The notes under the pieces: model-generated | Seen by the model: only the letters and a program-made list of their open reading frames with translations | Databases searched by the model: none | Told to the model about the DNA's origin: nothing | Assembly: GCA_036276115.1 (NCBI GenBank) | Contig: DATBEM010000223.1 | Location: 1 to 64,000, forward strand | DNA: 64,000 nt | Reading direction: 5' to 3' | From: Trebonia sp036276115 | GTDB lineage: Bacteria; Actinomycetota; Actinomycetes; Streptosporangiales; Streptosporangiaceae | Shown: one piece after another, positions 22,933-31,646 of the stretch | Numbering within the stretch: the stretch's first letter is position 1 | Layout: the number at the start of each line of letters is the position of its first letter | Position numbers and translations under genes: made by a program

Positions 22933-24054
22933 TCAGGACTTCAGCCACCCCTGGCGGCGGAACATCAGGTAGAGCAGGATGACCGCCACGACCTCGGTGC
23001 CGACGCCGAAGCCGAGGAATGCGGGCCAGCTGCCGATGTGGTTGACCAGGGCGCCGAAGTTCTGCCCGAAGAACCCGGTCAGGAACGACAGTGGCAAGAA
23101 GATCGTGGAGATGACCGCGAGCTGCTTCATCACCACGTTGAGCTGGTTGGACACGACCGACGAGTAGGAATCGGCCGTCGCGGCGATGTGGTCGCGGTAG
23201 GAATCGGCCAGGTCGGCCAGCTTCCGCAGGTGGTCGCGGATGTCGCGCAGGTACGGCAGCTGGTCCTCGTCCGCGCCGGGCACGCGGACCTTGCCCGACG
23301 CGAGCGCGTCGACGATGTCCGCCTGCGGCAGCAGGACCTTCCGCAGCGGGGTGAGCATGGCCCGGTAGCCCGCCAGCTCGGTCAGCTGGCTGCGATGGGG
23401 CGACTCGATGATCTCGGCCTGGAGCGCGTCCAGGCGGTCGTCGAGCTCGTCCATGACGGGGAAGAAGCTGTCGGCCAGGGCGTCCGCGAACTGGTAGAAC
23501 ACCGATCCGGGACCGGCCGCGAGGGCGTTGCTGGCGCTCGCGCGGCGGGCCGCCTCCTCCAGGGCCGGGCAGGTGTTGCGGTGCACGGTGACGATGTAGC
23601 GGGCGGAGACGATGCAGTGCACCTCACCGAGGGAGTCCAGCGAGCGCACGTCGATCGCGCTGGCGCTGGCGCTGGTCATCGGGGCACTGGTCACCGGGGC
23701 GCCGGAGCGGCCCGGGAGCACGAGCTGGCTCACGCTGGTGGCAGCGCCCGCGCCGTACATCACGACCGCGACGTAGTCCTCGAACTCCTCCAGCTTGGGC
23801 CGCTCGCCGAACTGCCGCGCGTCCTCGATGACGAGCGGGTGCAGCCCGAGGCCCCGCTCGAGCCAGTCGGCCAGCTCCGCCGTCATCTCCGACAGGTCCA
23901 GCCAGAACGGCGCGTCCTGGCTCGCCGCGGCGGCCAGCTCACCCGGGCCGGGATCGGCCCGCACGGTCCCGTCGGGACTCACGAGCCGTGCCTTGCCCGC
24001 TCCCATCACGGCGGCCGTAGCCGCCGGGACCGCGGCCCTTGTCCCGGAAACCAT
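22933..24054 (-). CDS. CorA-family divalent cation channel
   Basis: This 373-residue CorA-like protein has a long cytoplasmic alpha/beta N-terminal domain (FWLDLSEMTAELADWLERGL, LVIEDARQFGERPKLEEFED), a long helix rich in charged residues, and two C-terminal transmembrane helices. The signature loop after TM1 reads FFGQNFG (residues 328-334) instead of the classic GMN. GQN-type variants occur among CorA relatives and may change ion choice. It would move Mg2+ or another divalent ion as a pentamer. It heads a small run of membrane genes and is next to Dps on the same strand. Confidence 0.86.
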   Translation of the reverse strand: MVSGTRAAVPAATAAVMGAGKARLVSPDGTVRADPGPGELAAAASQDAPFWLDLSEMTAELADWLERGLGLHPLVIEDARQFGERPKLEEFEDYVAVVMYGAGAATSVSQLVLPGRSGAPVTSAPMTSASASAIDVRSLDSLGEVHCIVSARYIVTVHRNTCPALEEAARRASASNALAAGPGSVFYQFADALADSFFPVMDELDDRLDALQAEIIESPHRSQLTELAGYRAMLTPLRKVLLPQADIVDALASGKVRVPGADEDQLPYLRDIRDHLRKLADLADSYRDHIAATADSYSSVVSNQLNVVMKQLAVISTIFLPLSFLTGFFGQNFGALVNHIGSWPAFLGFGVGTEVVAVILLYLMFRRQGWLKS

Positions 24055-24133
24055 GCGCTGGCGACTCCTCCTGCAAGCGGGTGCGCCTCAATCTAGCGCG
24101 CCGGGCGCCCCCGGGGGTCGCCGCCCGCCGGGG

Positions 24134-24691
24134 CTAGCGCTTCTTGGTGCTGGCCTTGGCCCGGCTGGCGGCCGACTTCTCCGTCGCCGCGTTGCCGGTG
24201 CTCAGCGTCCCGTCGGCCGACTCCAGGTGGGCGCGGACGAACCAGTGGAACTGCTCCAGCTGGCCCGCCTGGCCGATCAGCATGTCCTGGGTGACCAGGT
24301 CGAGCTCCTCGGTCGCGTCGATCCCGGCCCGGTGGGCCTCGATGATGCCGCCGTAGACGACGTCGAGCGCCCCGAGGTGGGCGACGGCGTCGGCCCGGCC
24401 GATGGAGTAGTCGTCCCAGTCACGCTGGGCGACCAGGGCGCCGGGGGTGCCGACGGGCGCCCCGCCGAGGGCCGCGATCCGCTCAGCCACCTGGTCGGCC
24501 ATCACCCGGACGGCCTCGACCTGCGGGTCGAGCATCGTGTGGATGGCGATGAAGTTCGGCCCGGTCACGTTCCAGTGCACGTGCTTGAGGGTGAGGGCCA
24601 GGTCCTGCAGCGAGTTGAGCCGGCCCTGCAGCAGGGCGATCACTCGCTCGGCGCTGCCCGGCTTCATCCCCGGTACGGTATATGCCACCAT
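24134..24691 (-). CDS. dps: Dps-family ferritin-like DNA protection protein
   Basis: This 185-residue four-helix bundle has the Dps ferroxidase pattern: LKHVHWNVTGPNFIAIHTML followed by DPQVEAVRVMADQVAERI, and the later DLVTQDMLIGQAGQLEQFHW. Dodecamers oxidise and store iron with hydrogen peroxide and can bind DNA. The Lys/Arg/Ala-rich tail (SAASRAKASTKKR) fits a DNA-binding extension. A GAAGGAAGGG site precedes the ATG. It lies upstream of the CorA-like gene with an 80-bp gap. Confidence 0.92.
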   Translation of the reverse strand: MVAYTVPGMKPGSAERVIALLQGRLNSLQDLALTLKHVHWNVTGPNFIAIHTMLDPQVEAVRVMADQVAERIAALGGAPVGTPGALVAQRDWDDYSIGRADAVAHLGALDVVYGGIIEAHRAGIDATEELDLVTQDMLIGQAGQLEQFHWFVRAHLESADGTLSTGNAATEKSAASRAKASTKKR

Positions 24692-24957
24692 GTTGGCTAC
24701 CCTTCCTTCTCGTTTCTTCTTGCCAGATTGCCGCTCCTCAGTCAGCTACCGCGGTGGACGGAGGCTAACCCTTCGCAGGTTGCGGCACCGGGCCGCGCCG
24801 GCCGGGCCGGGGGCGGTTCCGTGAAAGAAAGCTCGTTACGTTCCTTGCCGGGACAGCAACGGCGATAGGGGCGGGTAAGCGGGGGGATCATCGGGGATGA
24901 AAGGGCTTGGATTCTCCCGAACGCACCTGGCGACCATGCAACGACAGGGGAAGCTCA

Positions 24958-25785
24958 ATGCCGACGATCACCACACGGGACAAGACCGAGATCTTCTACA
25001 AGGACTACGGCGCCGGGCAGCCGGTGGTGTTCAGCCACGGCTGGCCGCTGAACGCCGACGCCTGGGACGACCAGGCGTACTTCGTGGCCGCCAACGGGTA
25101 CCGGGCCATCGCGCACGACCGCCGGGGGCACGGGCGCTCGTCCGCGACCTGGGAGGGCAACGACCTCGACCACTACGCCGACGACCTCGCGGACCTGATC
25201 GAGGCGCTCGGCCTGCGCGACGTGGTCCTGGTCGGCCACTCCACCGGCGGCGGGGAGGTCGTCCGCTACGTCGGCCGCCACGGGACCGCCCGGGTCGCCA
25301 AGGTCGTCACCGTCGGCGCCATTCCCCCGCTGATGCTCAAGACCCCGGCCAACCCGGGCGGCACGCCCGTCGAAGCGTTCAACGACATCCGGGGCGGGCT
25401 GCTGGCCGACCGGGCGCAGTTCTACAAGGACCTGTCGGCCCCGTTCTACGGCGCCAACCGGGACGGGTCCACCGTTTCCCAGGGCCTGCGGGACACGTTC
25501 TGGCTGTGGAGCATGCAGGTCGACTTCAAGTCCGCTTACGACTGCGTCAAGGCGTTCTCCGAGACCGACCAGAACGACGACCTCAAGAAGATCGACGTCC
25601 CCATGCTCATCGTCCACGGCGACGATGACCAGATCGTCCCGATCGACGACGCTGCCCGGCTGACCGTCAACATCGTCAAGGGCTCGACCCTGAAGGTCTA
25701 CCCGGGCGCGCCGCACGGCCTGGCCAACACGACGGCCTACAAGGAGACCCTGAACAACGACCTGCTGGCCTTCCTCCGCGGCTAA
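24958..25785 (+). CDS. Non-heme chloroperoxidase-like alpha/beta hydrolase
   Basis: This 275-residue hydrolase has FSHGWPLNADAW (oxyanion region), the nucleophile elbow GHSTGGGE with Ser95, the acidic loop VHGDDDQIVPID and the C-terminal PHGLANTT His. The order and wording match cofactor-free haloperoxidase/esterases. In vivo these act as esterases, lactonases or perhydrolases. The start at 24958 gives the standard length, and the upstream in-frame ATG would add an unmatched leader. Confidence 0.88.
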   Translation: MPTITTRDKTEIFYKDYGAGQPVVFSHGWPLNADAWDDQAYFVAANGYRAIAHDRRGHGRSSATWEGNDLDHYADDLADLIEALGLRDVVLVGHSTGGGEVVRYVGRHGTARVAKVVTVGAIPPLMLKTPANPGGTPVEAFNDIRGGLLADRAQFYKDLSAPFYGANRDGSTVSQGLRDTFWLWSMQVDFKSAYDCVKAFSETDQNDDLKKIDVPMLIVHGDDDQIVPIDDAARLTVNIVKGSTLKVYPGAPHGLANTTAYKETLNNDLLAFLRG

Positions 25786-25845
25786 TCCGGCCGCCATTAC
25801 CCAGGCGTTACGCGGGGCGGCTGTACTGGCGGCAGCGGGGTGAGG

Positions 25846-25872
25846 GGCGAGCGGCGGAGGGGCCCGCTCGCC
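25846..25872 (+). terminator. Hairpin terminator with pyrimidine tail
   Basis: GGCGAGCGG (25846-25854) and CCGCTCGCC (25864-25872) form a perfect nine-base stem followed by a TCTCTCGCC repeat tract. It lies about 60 bp after the hydrolase stop. The rest of the gap to 26052 shows nothing else. Confidence 0.55.
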
Positions 25873-26052
25873 TCTCTCGCCTCTCTCGCCCCGCCCGCCG
25901 CCAGGGGCGCCCCCACGTCAGGGAGCGGCCGAGCAGCGCCAGGACCTGGTCCAGGAAAGCCGCCGGCGGTCCCGGCGCAGGAGCTCACCTCGCCGGGCTG
26001 AGCCCGGGCCGACCGACCGCCGGCGCGGGCGCGCCTTGCTACGGTTGGGCGC

Positions 26053-26709
26053 ATGACCCCTGCGGATGACCCGGCCGGGCTCAACCAGGTGCTGGCCGAG
26101 CAGCGCGCCTACTATCACGCGTACGCCCGGGAGTACCTGGCCCAGGAGCAAGAGTTCCCGGGCACCGCCGAGCTCGGGGCGGCCATCGACGCGTTCGGGC
26201 CCACGGGCAGCGTGCTCGAGCTGGCCTGCGGGCCGGGGACGTGGACGGCACGGCTGCTGCGCCACGCGAGCTCGCTCACCGGGGTGGACGCGTCGCGCGA
26301 GATGCTCGCGCTGGCCGCCGCCCAGGCCGGCAACGACCGGGCCCGCTTCATCGAGGCGGACCTGTTCGCCTGGGAGCCGGACCAGCAGTACGACGTGGTG
26401 TTCATCGGCTTCTGGCTGTCGCACGTCCCGGAGGCGCGCTTCGCGTCGTTCTGGTCGATGGTTGACCGGGCGCTGCGGCCGGGCGGCCGGGTGCTCATCG
26501 TCGACGACGGCCACCGGTCTCCCGATGAGCTCATCGAGGGCGAGCAGTCGACCACGATCGCCCGCCAGGTCACCGACGGCACCTCCTACCGGCTGGTGAA
26601 GGTGCCGCTGACCGCGGCCAGCGTGGAGCAGCGGCTGCGCCGCCTCGGCTGGGACGTCGCCGCCACCCAGTGCGGGCCGTTCTTCTGGGCGACGGCGACC
26701 CGCGCCTGA
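26053..26709 (+). CDS. Class I SAM-dependent methyltransferase
   Basis: This 218-residue Rossmann-type methyltransferase has motif I VLELACGPGTWT (about residues 55-66), the acidic motif II region LTGVDASREML, motif III FIEADLFAWEPDQQYDVVFI, and RALRPGGRVLIVDD after the catalytic region. It resembles the small actinobacterial methyltransferases with ubiquinone-methylase-like folds. No ribosome site is visible, so the message may be leaderless. The acceptor is unknown. It is convergent with the aminopeptidase gene, with a 12-bp gap. Confidence 0.88.
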   Translation: MTPADDPAGLNQVLAEQRAYYHAYAREYLAQEQEFPGTAELGAAIDAFGPTGSVLELACGPGTWTARLLRHASSLTGVDASREMLALAAAQAGNDRARFIEADLFAWEPDQQYDVVFIGFWLSHVPEARFASFWSMVDRALRPGGRVLIVDDGHRSPDELIEGEQSTTIARQVTDGTSYRLVKVPLTAASVEQRLRRLGWDVAATQCGPFFWATATRA

Positions 26710-26721
26710 CCTCCCCGGGCG

Positions 26722-27948
26722 TCAGCCCTCCAGGACCCACTCGTCGTCGCGGATGATCTCCACCGTCCCGTCCGGCCCGGTGCCGGTGACGGTCATGCCC
26801 GCGCCGCCGATCACGACGTCGGTGTGCACCGCCGAGCGGTTCAGGCCCAGCTCGTACAGCTCGTCCCAGCTGCGCGACAGCCCGCCCTCGACCGCGAACG
26901 GGAAGCTCTGGCCCCAGGCGACGTGGCAGGCCGCGTTCTCGTCGAACAGCATGTTGTGGAACAGCACGCCCGCCCGGGCAACCTGGGAGTAGCGGTCCAC
27001 CAGGGAAACCTCGCCCAGGCTGCGCGCCCCCTCGTCGGTATCTAGCTGCGCCTGCACCGCCTCGACGCCGGAGTCGGCGGCGACCTGGCCGATGCGGCCG
27101 CCCTCGATCGCGAACGTCAGCCCCTCCACCACCCGGCCGTTGACGATCACCGGCTTGGTCAGGCGGATCTCGCCATCGGCCCGCCGCCGGTCGGGCGAGG
27201 TGAAGACCTCCTCGGTCGGGATGTTGGGCATGTAGGTGATCCCGTTCCGGTCATCCAGCGAGCCGCCCGCCCAGCAGGTCCCCGGCAGCAGGCCGACCTC
27301 CAGGTCGGTGCCGTTCTGGCTGCGGTAGTGGACCGAGGTCAGCTTCCGGGCGGTCAGCGCGCGGGCGCGCGCGCCGAGCTCGGCTGCCCGGGCACGCCAG
27401 GACGCGACCGGGTCCTCGTCGTCGAGCCGCATCGCCGTTGCCACCGCGTCCCACAGCCGCTCGGTGTCGGGCTCGCCGAACACCTGCTCCGCCCAGCCCG
27501 CGTTCGGGGCGGGGACGATCGTCCAGCGCAACTGCAGCCCCATGACGGCCTCGCGGTAGGCGAGGGCCTCCTCAACCGGGAACGCGGCCGCCCGGGTGGG
27601 CTCCACGCCGTCCATCACGTGCGGGTTGGGGTCACCGAGGAGCACGATCGACACGCCCCGCTTAGCCACCCAGCCCTGCAGCCGCGCCATCGCCCACGGC
27701 CGGGTCCGCGACAGCCGGTCCAGGGCGGCGTGCGTCGCCTGCGACCGCCTGACCGGCCCGTCCGACCAGTCCACTTCCACCCACGCCGCCCCGGCGGCGT
27801 ACGCCCGCTCGATCACCGCCCGGGCAAGATCCAGGTGCGCGACGTCGGACCGGAGGAGGACCTCCGAGCCCGGCTGCACGTTCGCGCCGATGTGGACGAC
27901 AAGGTCGGCGAGCCGCTCCGTGCGCTCCCCGGCAGACAGACTAGGCAC
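26722..27948 (-). CDS. M29-family metallo-aminopeptidase (thermophilic aminopeptidase type)
   Basis: This cytosolic aminopeptidase of about 408 residues has the M29 metal ligands in order: NIPTEEVFTSP (Glu), LGEVSLVD (Glu), LFHNMLFDENAACHVAWG (two His) and HTDVVIG (His/Asp). It releases N-terminal residues from peptides using two divalent metals. Two GTG starts are possible. The one at 27948 has AAGGGAG at seven-base spacing and is preferred, while the GTG at 27954 would be too close to it. It is divergent from an MFS gene across a region with a clear palindrome. Confidence 0.9.
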   Translation of the reverse strand: MPSLSAGERTERLADLVVHIGANVQPGSEVLLRSDVAHLDLARAVIERAYAAGAAWVEVDWSDGPVRRSQATHAALDRLSRTRPWAMARLQGWVAKRGVSIVLLGDPNPHVMDGVEPTRAAAFPVEEALAYREAVMGLQLRWTIVPAPNAGWAEQVFGEPDTERLWDAVATAMRLDDEDPVASWRARAAELGARARALTARKLTSVHYRSQNGTDLEVGLLPGTCWAGGSLDDRNGITYMPNIPTEEVFTSPDRRRADGEIRLTKPVIVNGRVVEGLTFAIEGGRIGQVAADSGVEAVQAQLDTDEGARSLGEVSLVDRYSQVARAGVLFHNMLFDENAACHVAWGQSFPFAVEGGLSRSWDELYELGLNRSAVHTDVVIGGAGMTVTGTGPDGTVEIIRDDEWVLEG

Positions 27949-28008
27949 TCCCACTCTCCCTTGAAAAGATGCAAAACCGTCATGGCGTGCGCTATGCCGC
28001 CATTGTCA

Positions 28009-28038
28009 TTGAGTATCGCGCACGGCACGCGATACAAT
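28009..28038 (+). promoter_or_regulatory. Promoter with embedded palindromic operator for the MFS gene
   Basis: GTATCGCG (28013-28020) and CGCGATAC (28028-28035) form a perfect palindrome with a seven-base centre. It sits between a candidate -35 TTGAGT (28009-28014) and -10 TACAAT (28033-28038), 18 bases apart. A bound regulator would block the promoter. No regulator gene is adjacent. Confidence 0.5.
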
Positions 28039-28125
28039 CCATCCCGTGATCCACTCCGATTCGGACTGACAGGGCGCGCTCGTCCCCGCGTCCACCTCGT
28101 CAGCGCTACTCTCGGAGAACTCACC

Positions 28126-29445
28126 ATGTCACGCCCTGTCGGGGGCGGCCTCTCTTATATGGCCGTCCTCGGGTTCCCCCATGCCCGCCTCGCGTTCGGC
28201 GCGGCGACCCTCGCCCGCCTCTGCTACGGCTTGCAGGGCCTTGCCCTCCTGTTCTCGCTGCGCACCGCGCCCGCCGCCCTGCCGGCGGCGGCGCTCGCGG
28301 TCGCGCTGTTCGGCCTGGCCACGGCCCTCGGCATCCCGGTCCGGGCGCGGCTCGCCCAGCGCCACCGGGCCGCCCTTCCCCTGCTGGCGGGGGCTTACGC
28401 CCTGTCGCTCGGCGCGATCGCGGCGGCCAGCGGCGCCCGCCTGCCGGCCGGGGCCGCGATCGCCCTGGCCGTCGTCGCGGGCCTGTTCCCGCCCCCGGTC
28501 GGGCCCACCATGCGCGCCCTGTGGGGGCGCATCTGCCCTGGGCCGGCCTACGCGCAGCGGGCCCTGAGCCTGGACACCGCAGCCGAGTCGGCCGCCTTCG
28601 CCCTCGGGCCGGCCGCGGCCGGCTTCCTCATCCCGGTGCTGGGGGCGCCAGTGCTGCTGGGCGCCTGCGCCGGGCTGATCCTGGCCGGCTGCCTGCTGCT
28701 GACCTGGGCCACCGCCCAGGCAGCGGACCAGGCGTCCCCGGCGCCGGGCAGGCCGGCCCGCGGCGACGCGACGGCCGGCAGCCCGGCGGCGGGCGGCCCG
28801 CCCGCGCACGGCGGGGAGGACAGTGCGCGGCGGGATCCGGGCGCGGTTGCCGGGTCGACGGGGAGCGAGAGCGCCGGGGAGCGGCTGCCCTTCCGGTTCC
28901 TGCTGGTTCCCCTGATGCTGACGGTGGCAGTGTCGATCGCGGTGAACGCGGCTGAGATCGCGTCGGTCGGGGCTTGGGGGGTGACCGTGACCGGGGTCGC
29001 GCTGGCGCTGTTCTCCGGCGGCGGGGTCGCGGGCGGGCTGGCCTACGGGGGCCGGACGTGGCGGCTGCCGCTCGCCCGGCGGCCGGCCTTGCTGGCGGCC
29101 GGGGCGGCGGCCTGCTACGCGCTGCCCGCCGTGCTGTTCGCCCCGCCGGCGGCCTGGGCGGCGCTGCTCGCGGCGGGCGCGTGCACCGACATCCTCCTGG
29201 TCGCGACGTACCAGCTGGTCCACGCGCGGGTGGACCAGCAGCGCCAGGCCGAGGCCGGAGCGTGGCTGAACACCGCTTTCAACCTGGGCGCGGCGGCGGG
29301 CACGGCGGCCGGCGGCCTGGTCACGGGCGAGAGCGGCCCGCGCGCCTGCCTCGCGGTCGTCGCGGTGCTGCTGGCGACGTGCGCGGCGGGGCCGGCCGGC
29401 CTCGCGCTGTCAGCCGGGCGCCCGGGAGGTCGGCCGGGGAGGTGA
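28126..29445 (+). CDS. Major facilitator superfamily transporter
   Basis: This 439-residue membrane protein has about twelve hydrophobic segments in two halves, separated by a polar loop of about 70 residues (QAADQASPAPGRPARGD ... ESAGERLPF). The N-terminal half includes GIPVRARLAQRHR, the loop 2-3 region equivalent to motif A, and PVGPTMRALWGRI. It resembles actinobacterial efflux MFS proteins with small-molecule substrates. The ATG at 28126 is preceded by GGAGAA. Its promoter carries a palindromic operator, so it is probably repressed until a ligand appears. Confidence 0.85.
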   Translation: MSRPVGGGLSYMAVLGFPHARLAFGAATLARLCYGLQGLALLFSLRTAPAALPAAALAVALFGLATALGIPVRARLAQRHRAALPLLAGAYALSLGAIAAASGARLPAGAAIALAVVAGLFPPPVGPTMRALWGRICPGPAYAQRALSLDTAAESAAFALGPAAAGFLIPVLGAPVLLGACAGLILAGCLLLTWATAQAADQASPAPGRPARGDATAGSPAAGGPPAHGGEDSARRDPGAVAGSTGSESAGERLPFRFLLVPLMLTVAVSIAVNAAEIASVGAWGVTVTGVALALFSGGGVAGGLAYGGRTWRLPLARRPALLAAGAAACYALPAVLFAPPAAWAALLAAGACTDILLVATYQLVHARVDQQRQAEAGAWLNTAFNLGAAAGTAAGGLVTGESGPRACLAVVAVLLATCAAGPAGLALSAGRPGGRPGR

Positions 29446-29575
29446 GGGCGCCGCCGAACGCGTCGTCGGTCCACGACCGCGAGACGGTGCCCGGCCGGAC
29501 CTGCCTGACCGCGGGAGCGCCGCCGAACGTGAGCGAGTACTGCGAGCTGTCCGGCCGGAACTCCACGATGTCCAT
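29411..29575 (-). pseudogene. N-terminal remnant of an acetamidase/formamidase gene
   Basis: From the ATG at 29575 the translation reads MDIVEFRPDSSQYSLTFGG, then VRQVRPGTVSRSWTDDAFGG and ALTSPADLPG. This matches the first 50 or so residues of acetamidase/formamidase proteins (YTFGG, VkPGtvlelWTeDaFgG). The frame then becomes Arg/Pro-rich and runs antisense into the MFS gene. The rest of the roughly 300-residue enzyme is absent, so it is a truncated fragment. Confidence 0.65.
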
Positions 29576-29710
29576 GATCGGTACCCTGTAAAGCCGCGCT
29601 CGGCGATAACGGGCCTGCCGCCCGGGCGGCAACCGTAGGCTGCTTCGTGTAAGGCGGCCGGAGCGGGGAAGTCCGGGTCAGGCACCAGGCGAGCAGCAAG
29701 GGGATGCTAC

Positions 29711-30487
29711 GTGAGCGATTACCCGCACCAGTCGCGATCGCGGGCGCAGTGGCCGCAGCAGCCGCCACCAGGCGCACGCCACGACGACGACGCGCCGGCG
29801 GCACCCCGGCGACGGCGCGGGCGTCGCTGGCTGACCGTGCTGATCGTCATCGTCATCGTCCTCGCGGGGGTGTTCGTCGCGGGCGACCGGATCGCCGTGG
29901 CCTACGCGCAGGGCGTGATCGCCAGCAAGATCCAGGCCCAGGGCCACCTGGAGCAGAAGCCGACGGTCACGATCGAGGGCTTTCCCTTCCTGACCCAGGT
30001 CGCCGCCCGCGATGTCCGGAAGGTCACCATCAGCACGCGGGACGTCACCGAGGGCAGGCTCGTCATCTCCGGCATTGACGCGACGGCGACCGGGGTGCGC
30101 CTGTCCGCCAGCTTCAACCGGGTGACGATCGGCCAGATCACCGGCCAGGCGGTGATCACCTACCCGGCCCTGGACTACGCGGTGGGCATTCCCGGCGGCG
30201 CCCGGATCACCCCTGACCCGTCGGCCGGGCACAACGGGGTGACCGTCTCCGTCGCGGGCGGCCTCGCCTCCGCCTCGGGGCAGGTCATCCTGGTCAGCGC
30301 GACCCGGGCCATCTTGAAGGTCGAGAAGCTCGGCGGCCTGGCCGGGTTGCTCGGCGGGACCACCACCGGCAGCTACGTGCTGGTCATCCCGGCCCTGCCG
30401 GCCGGCCTGAAGGTCACCAGCCTGTCGCTGACCGCCCGGGGCGTGGTACTGGTAGCCGCCGCGAAGCACACGGTGCTGTCGCAGTAG
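29711..30487 (+). CDS. LmeA/DUF2993-family phospholipid-binding protein
   Basis: This 258-residue protein has a basic cytoplasmic N-terminus (PRRRRGRRW), one transmembrane anchor LTVLIVIVIVLAGVFVAG (about residues 40-57) and an extracytoplasmic DUF2993 domain. The domain shows AQGVIASKIQAQGHLEQKPT, VTIEGFPFLTQVA and DVRKVTISTRDV. In mycobacteria the relative LmeA supports lipomannan elongation and binds phospholipids. A GTG at 29711 follows AAGGGGA. The flavoprotein gene starts nine bases after its stop, so the two are probably co-transcribed. Confidence 0.86.
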   Translation: MSDYPHQSRSRAQWPQQPPPGARHDDDAPAAPRRRRGRRWLTVLIVIVIVLAGVFVAGDRIAVAYAQGVIASKIQAQGHLEQKPTVTIEGFPFLTQVAARDVRKVTISTRDVTEGRLVISGIDATATGVRLSASFNRVTIGQITGQAVITYPALDYAVGIPGGARITPDPSAGHNGVTVSVAGGLASASGQVILVSATRAILKVEKLGGLAGLLGGTTTGSYVLVIPALPAGLKVTSLSLTARGVVLVAAAKHTVLSQ

Positions 30488-30496
30488 GGTCGCCTT

Positions 30497-31117
30497 ATGT
30501 CCGAGATACAGGCTGAGGCGGTTGCTGAGCGTGAGCACGTCCTGTCCGTCGTCGTCTGCGCGGCAGCGCCGGCGGCCAGCGTGGCCACGCTGGTGCGCGA
30601 GGCGGTATCCCGGGGCTGGGCCGTCCAGGTGATCGCGACGCCGTCAGCGCTGCCGTTCTTCGACGCCGGGGAGATCGGGGAGATCGCCGGGCGGGCGGTG
30701 CGGAGCCAGTACAGCAAGCCGGGCGACCCGCGCTCGAAGATCCCGGAGGCGATCATCGTCGCCCCGGCCACGTTCAACACGATCAATCAGTGGGCGCTGG
30801 GCATCAGCGACACCTACGCGCTAGGCGTCCTCGCCGAGCAGGCCGGGATGGAGATCCCGATCGTCGTGGTCCCGTTCGTGAGCGAGGCCCTGGCCGGGCG
30901 CCCGCCGTTCCAGCGCAGCATCAAGGCGCTCCGGGCGGAGGGGGTCAGCATCCTGATCGGCATCGGCGCGATCCAGCCGCACCCGGTCCACACCGAGGAC
31001 GAGCACGCCGCCAGCTTCCCCTGGGTGCTGGCCCTGGACGAGGTCAGCGGCATGACCGGCTTCGGCTTCCCGCCCGGGGGCGCCCCGGCCGACGACGAGG
31101 AGCCGGCTCTCCCCTGA
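30497..31117 (+). CDS. Flavoprotein (PPC decarboxylase-like fold)
   Basis: This 206-residue protein of the flavoprotein family (UbiX/Dfp-type fold) has a Rossmann opening LSVVVCAAAPAASVATLV, VQVIATPSALPFF, the conserved PATFNTINQWALGISDTYAL segment that lines the FMN site, and IPIVVVPFVSEALAG. It probably binds FMN and may decarboxylate or modify a thiol compound, but the catalytic His/Asn set is not the full Dfp one. It forms an operon with the DUF2993 gene. Confidence 0.82.
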   Translation: MSEIQAEAVAEREHVLSVVVCAAAPAASVATLVREAVSRGWAVQVIATPSALPFFDAGEIGEIAGRAVRSQYSKPGDPRSKIPEAIIVAPATFNTINQWALGISDTYALGVLAEQAGMEIPIVVVPFVSEALAGRPPFQRSIKALRAEGVSILIGIGAIQPHPVHTEDEHAASFPWVLALDEVSGMTGFGFPPGGAPADDEEPALP

Positions 31118-31154
31118 GCCCGCTTACAGGCTCCAAGGCCCATGAGCACTGTTC

Positions 31155-31316
31155 TTGAGTACTGAGCGCGAGGTGCTGCGGCAGACGTTCGCCCCGGTCG
31201 CGGCGCGCTACCACCGGGCGCGGCCCGGCTACCCGGACGCCCTCATCGACGCGGTGATCGGGCGGGTGCGGCGGCATTGGGCCGCGGTGCAGCACGGGGC
31301 CAGGCGCCGGGCGTAG
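31155..31316 (+). pseudogene. N-terminal fragment of a SAM methyltransferase
   Basis: A TTG-initiated frame of 53 residues reads EVLRQTFAPVAARYHRARPG and YPDALIDAVIGRV. This is the typical opening of UbiE/YafE-like methyltransferases (lR.tFd.vA..YdraRPgYP..l), and it stops before motif I. No methyltransferase core follows. It appears to be a truncated gene end between two intact genes. Confidence 0.55.
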
Positions 31317-31325
31317 CCTCGAAGC

Positions 31326-31643
31326 ATGACCTCCAAGATGCGCAACCGCGGCCTGATCGTCACCGGGGCCGTCGTGGCCGCGTACACCGTCGGCACCGCC
31401 GTCGCCCGCCGCATGGGGTACGCCGTCGGCGCCAGCACGGTCGTGAAGTGCCGGGCGGGGCACGTCTTCAGCACCATCTGGATTCCCGGGGCATCGGTCA
31501 AGGCGCTCAAGCTCGGTCCCTGGCGGTACCAGTGGTGCCCGGTTGGCCGGCACATGGCCCTCGTCCGCCCGATGCGGGACACGGACCTGACCCGGGAAGC
31601 GCGCGACCTCGCGGCATCGCGCCGCGACGTCCGCGTTCCCTGA
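31326..31643 (+). CDS. Small conserved membrane-associated protein
   Basis: This 105-residue protein has an N-terminal hydrophobic segment (GLIVTGAVVAAYTVGTAVA) and a conserved domain with VVKCRAGHVFSTIWIPG, WRYQWCPVGRHMALVRP. The paired CxxGH and CPVGxH motifs could bind a metal. I recall similar short proteins in other actinobacteria but no assigned function. There is no clear ribosome site. Confidence 0.65.
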   Translation: MTSKMRNRGLIVTGAVVAAYTVGTAVARRMGYAVGASTVVKCRAGHVFSTIWIPGASVKALKLGPWRYQWCPVGRHMALVRPMRDTDLTREARDLAASRRDVRVP

Positions 31644-31646
31644 CAA

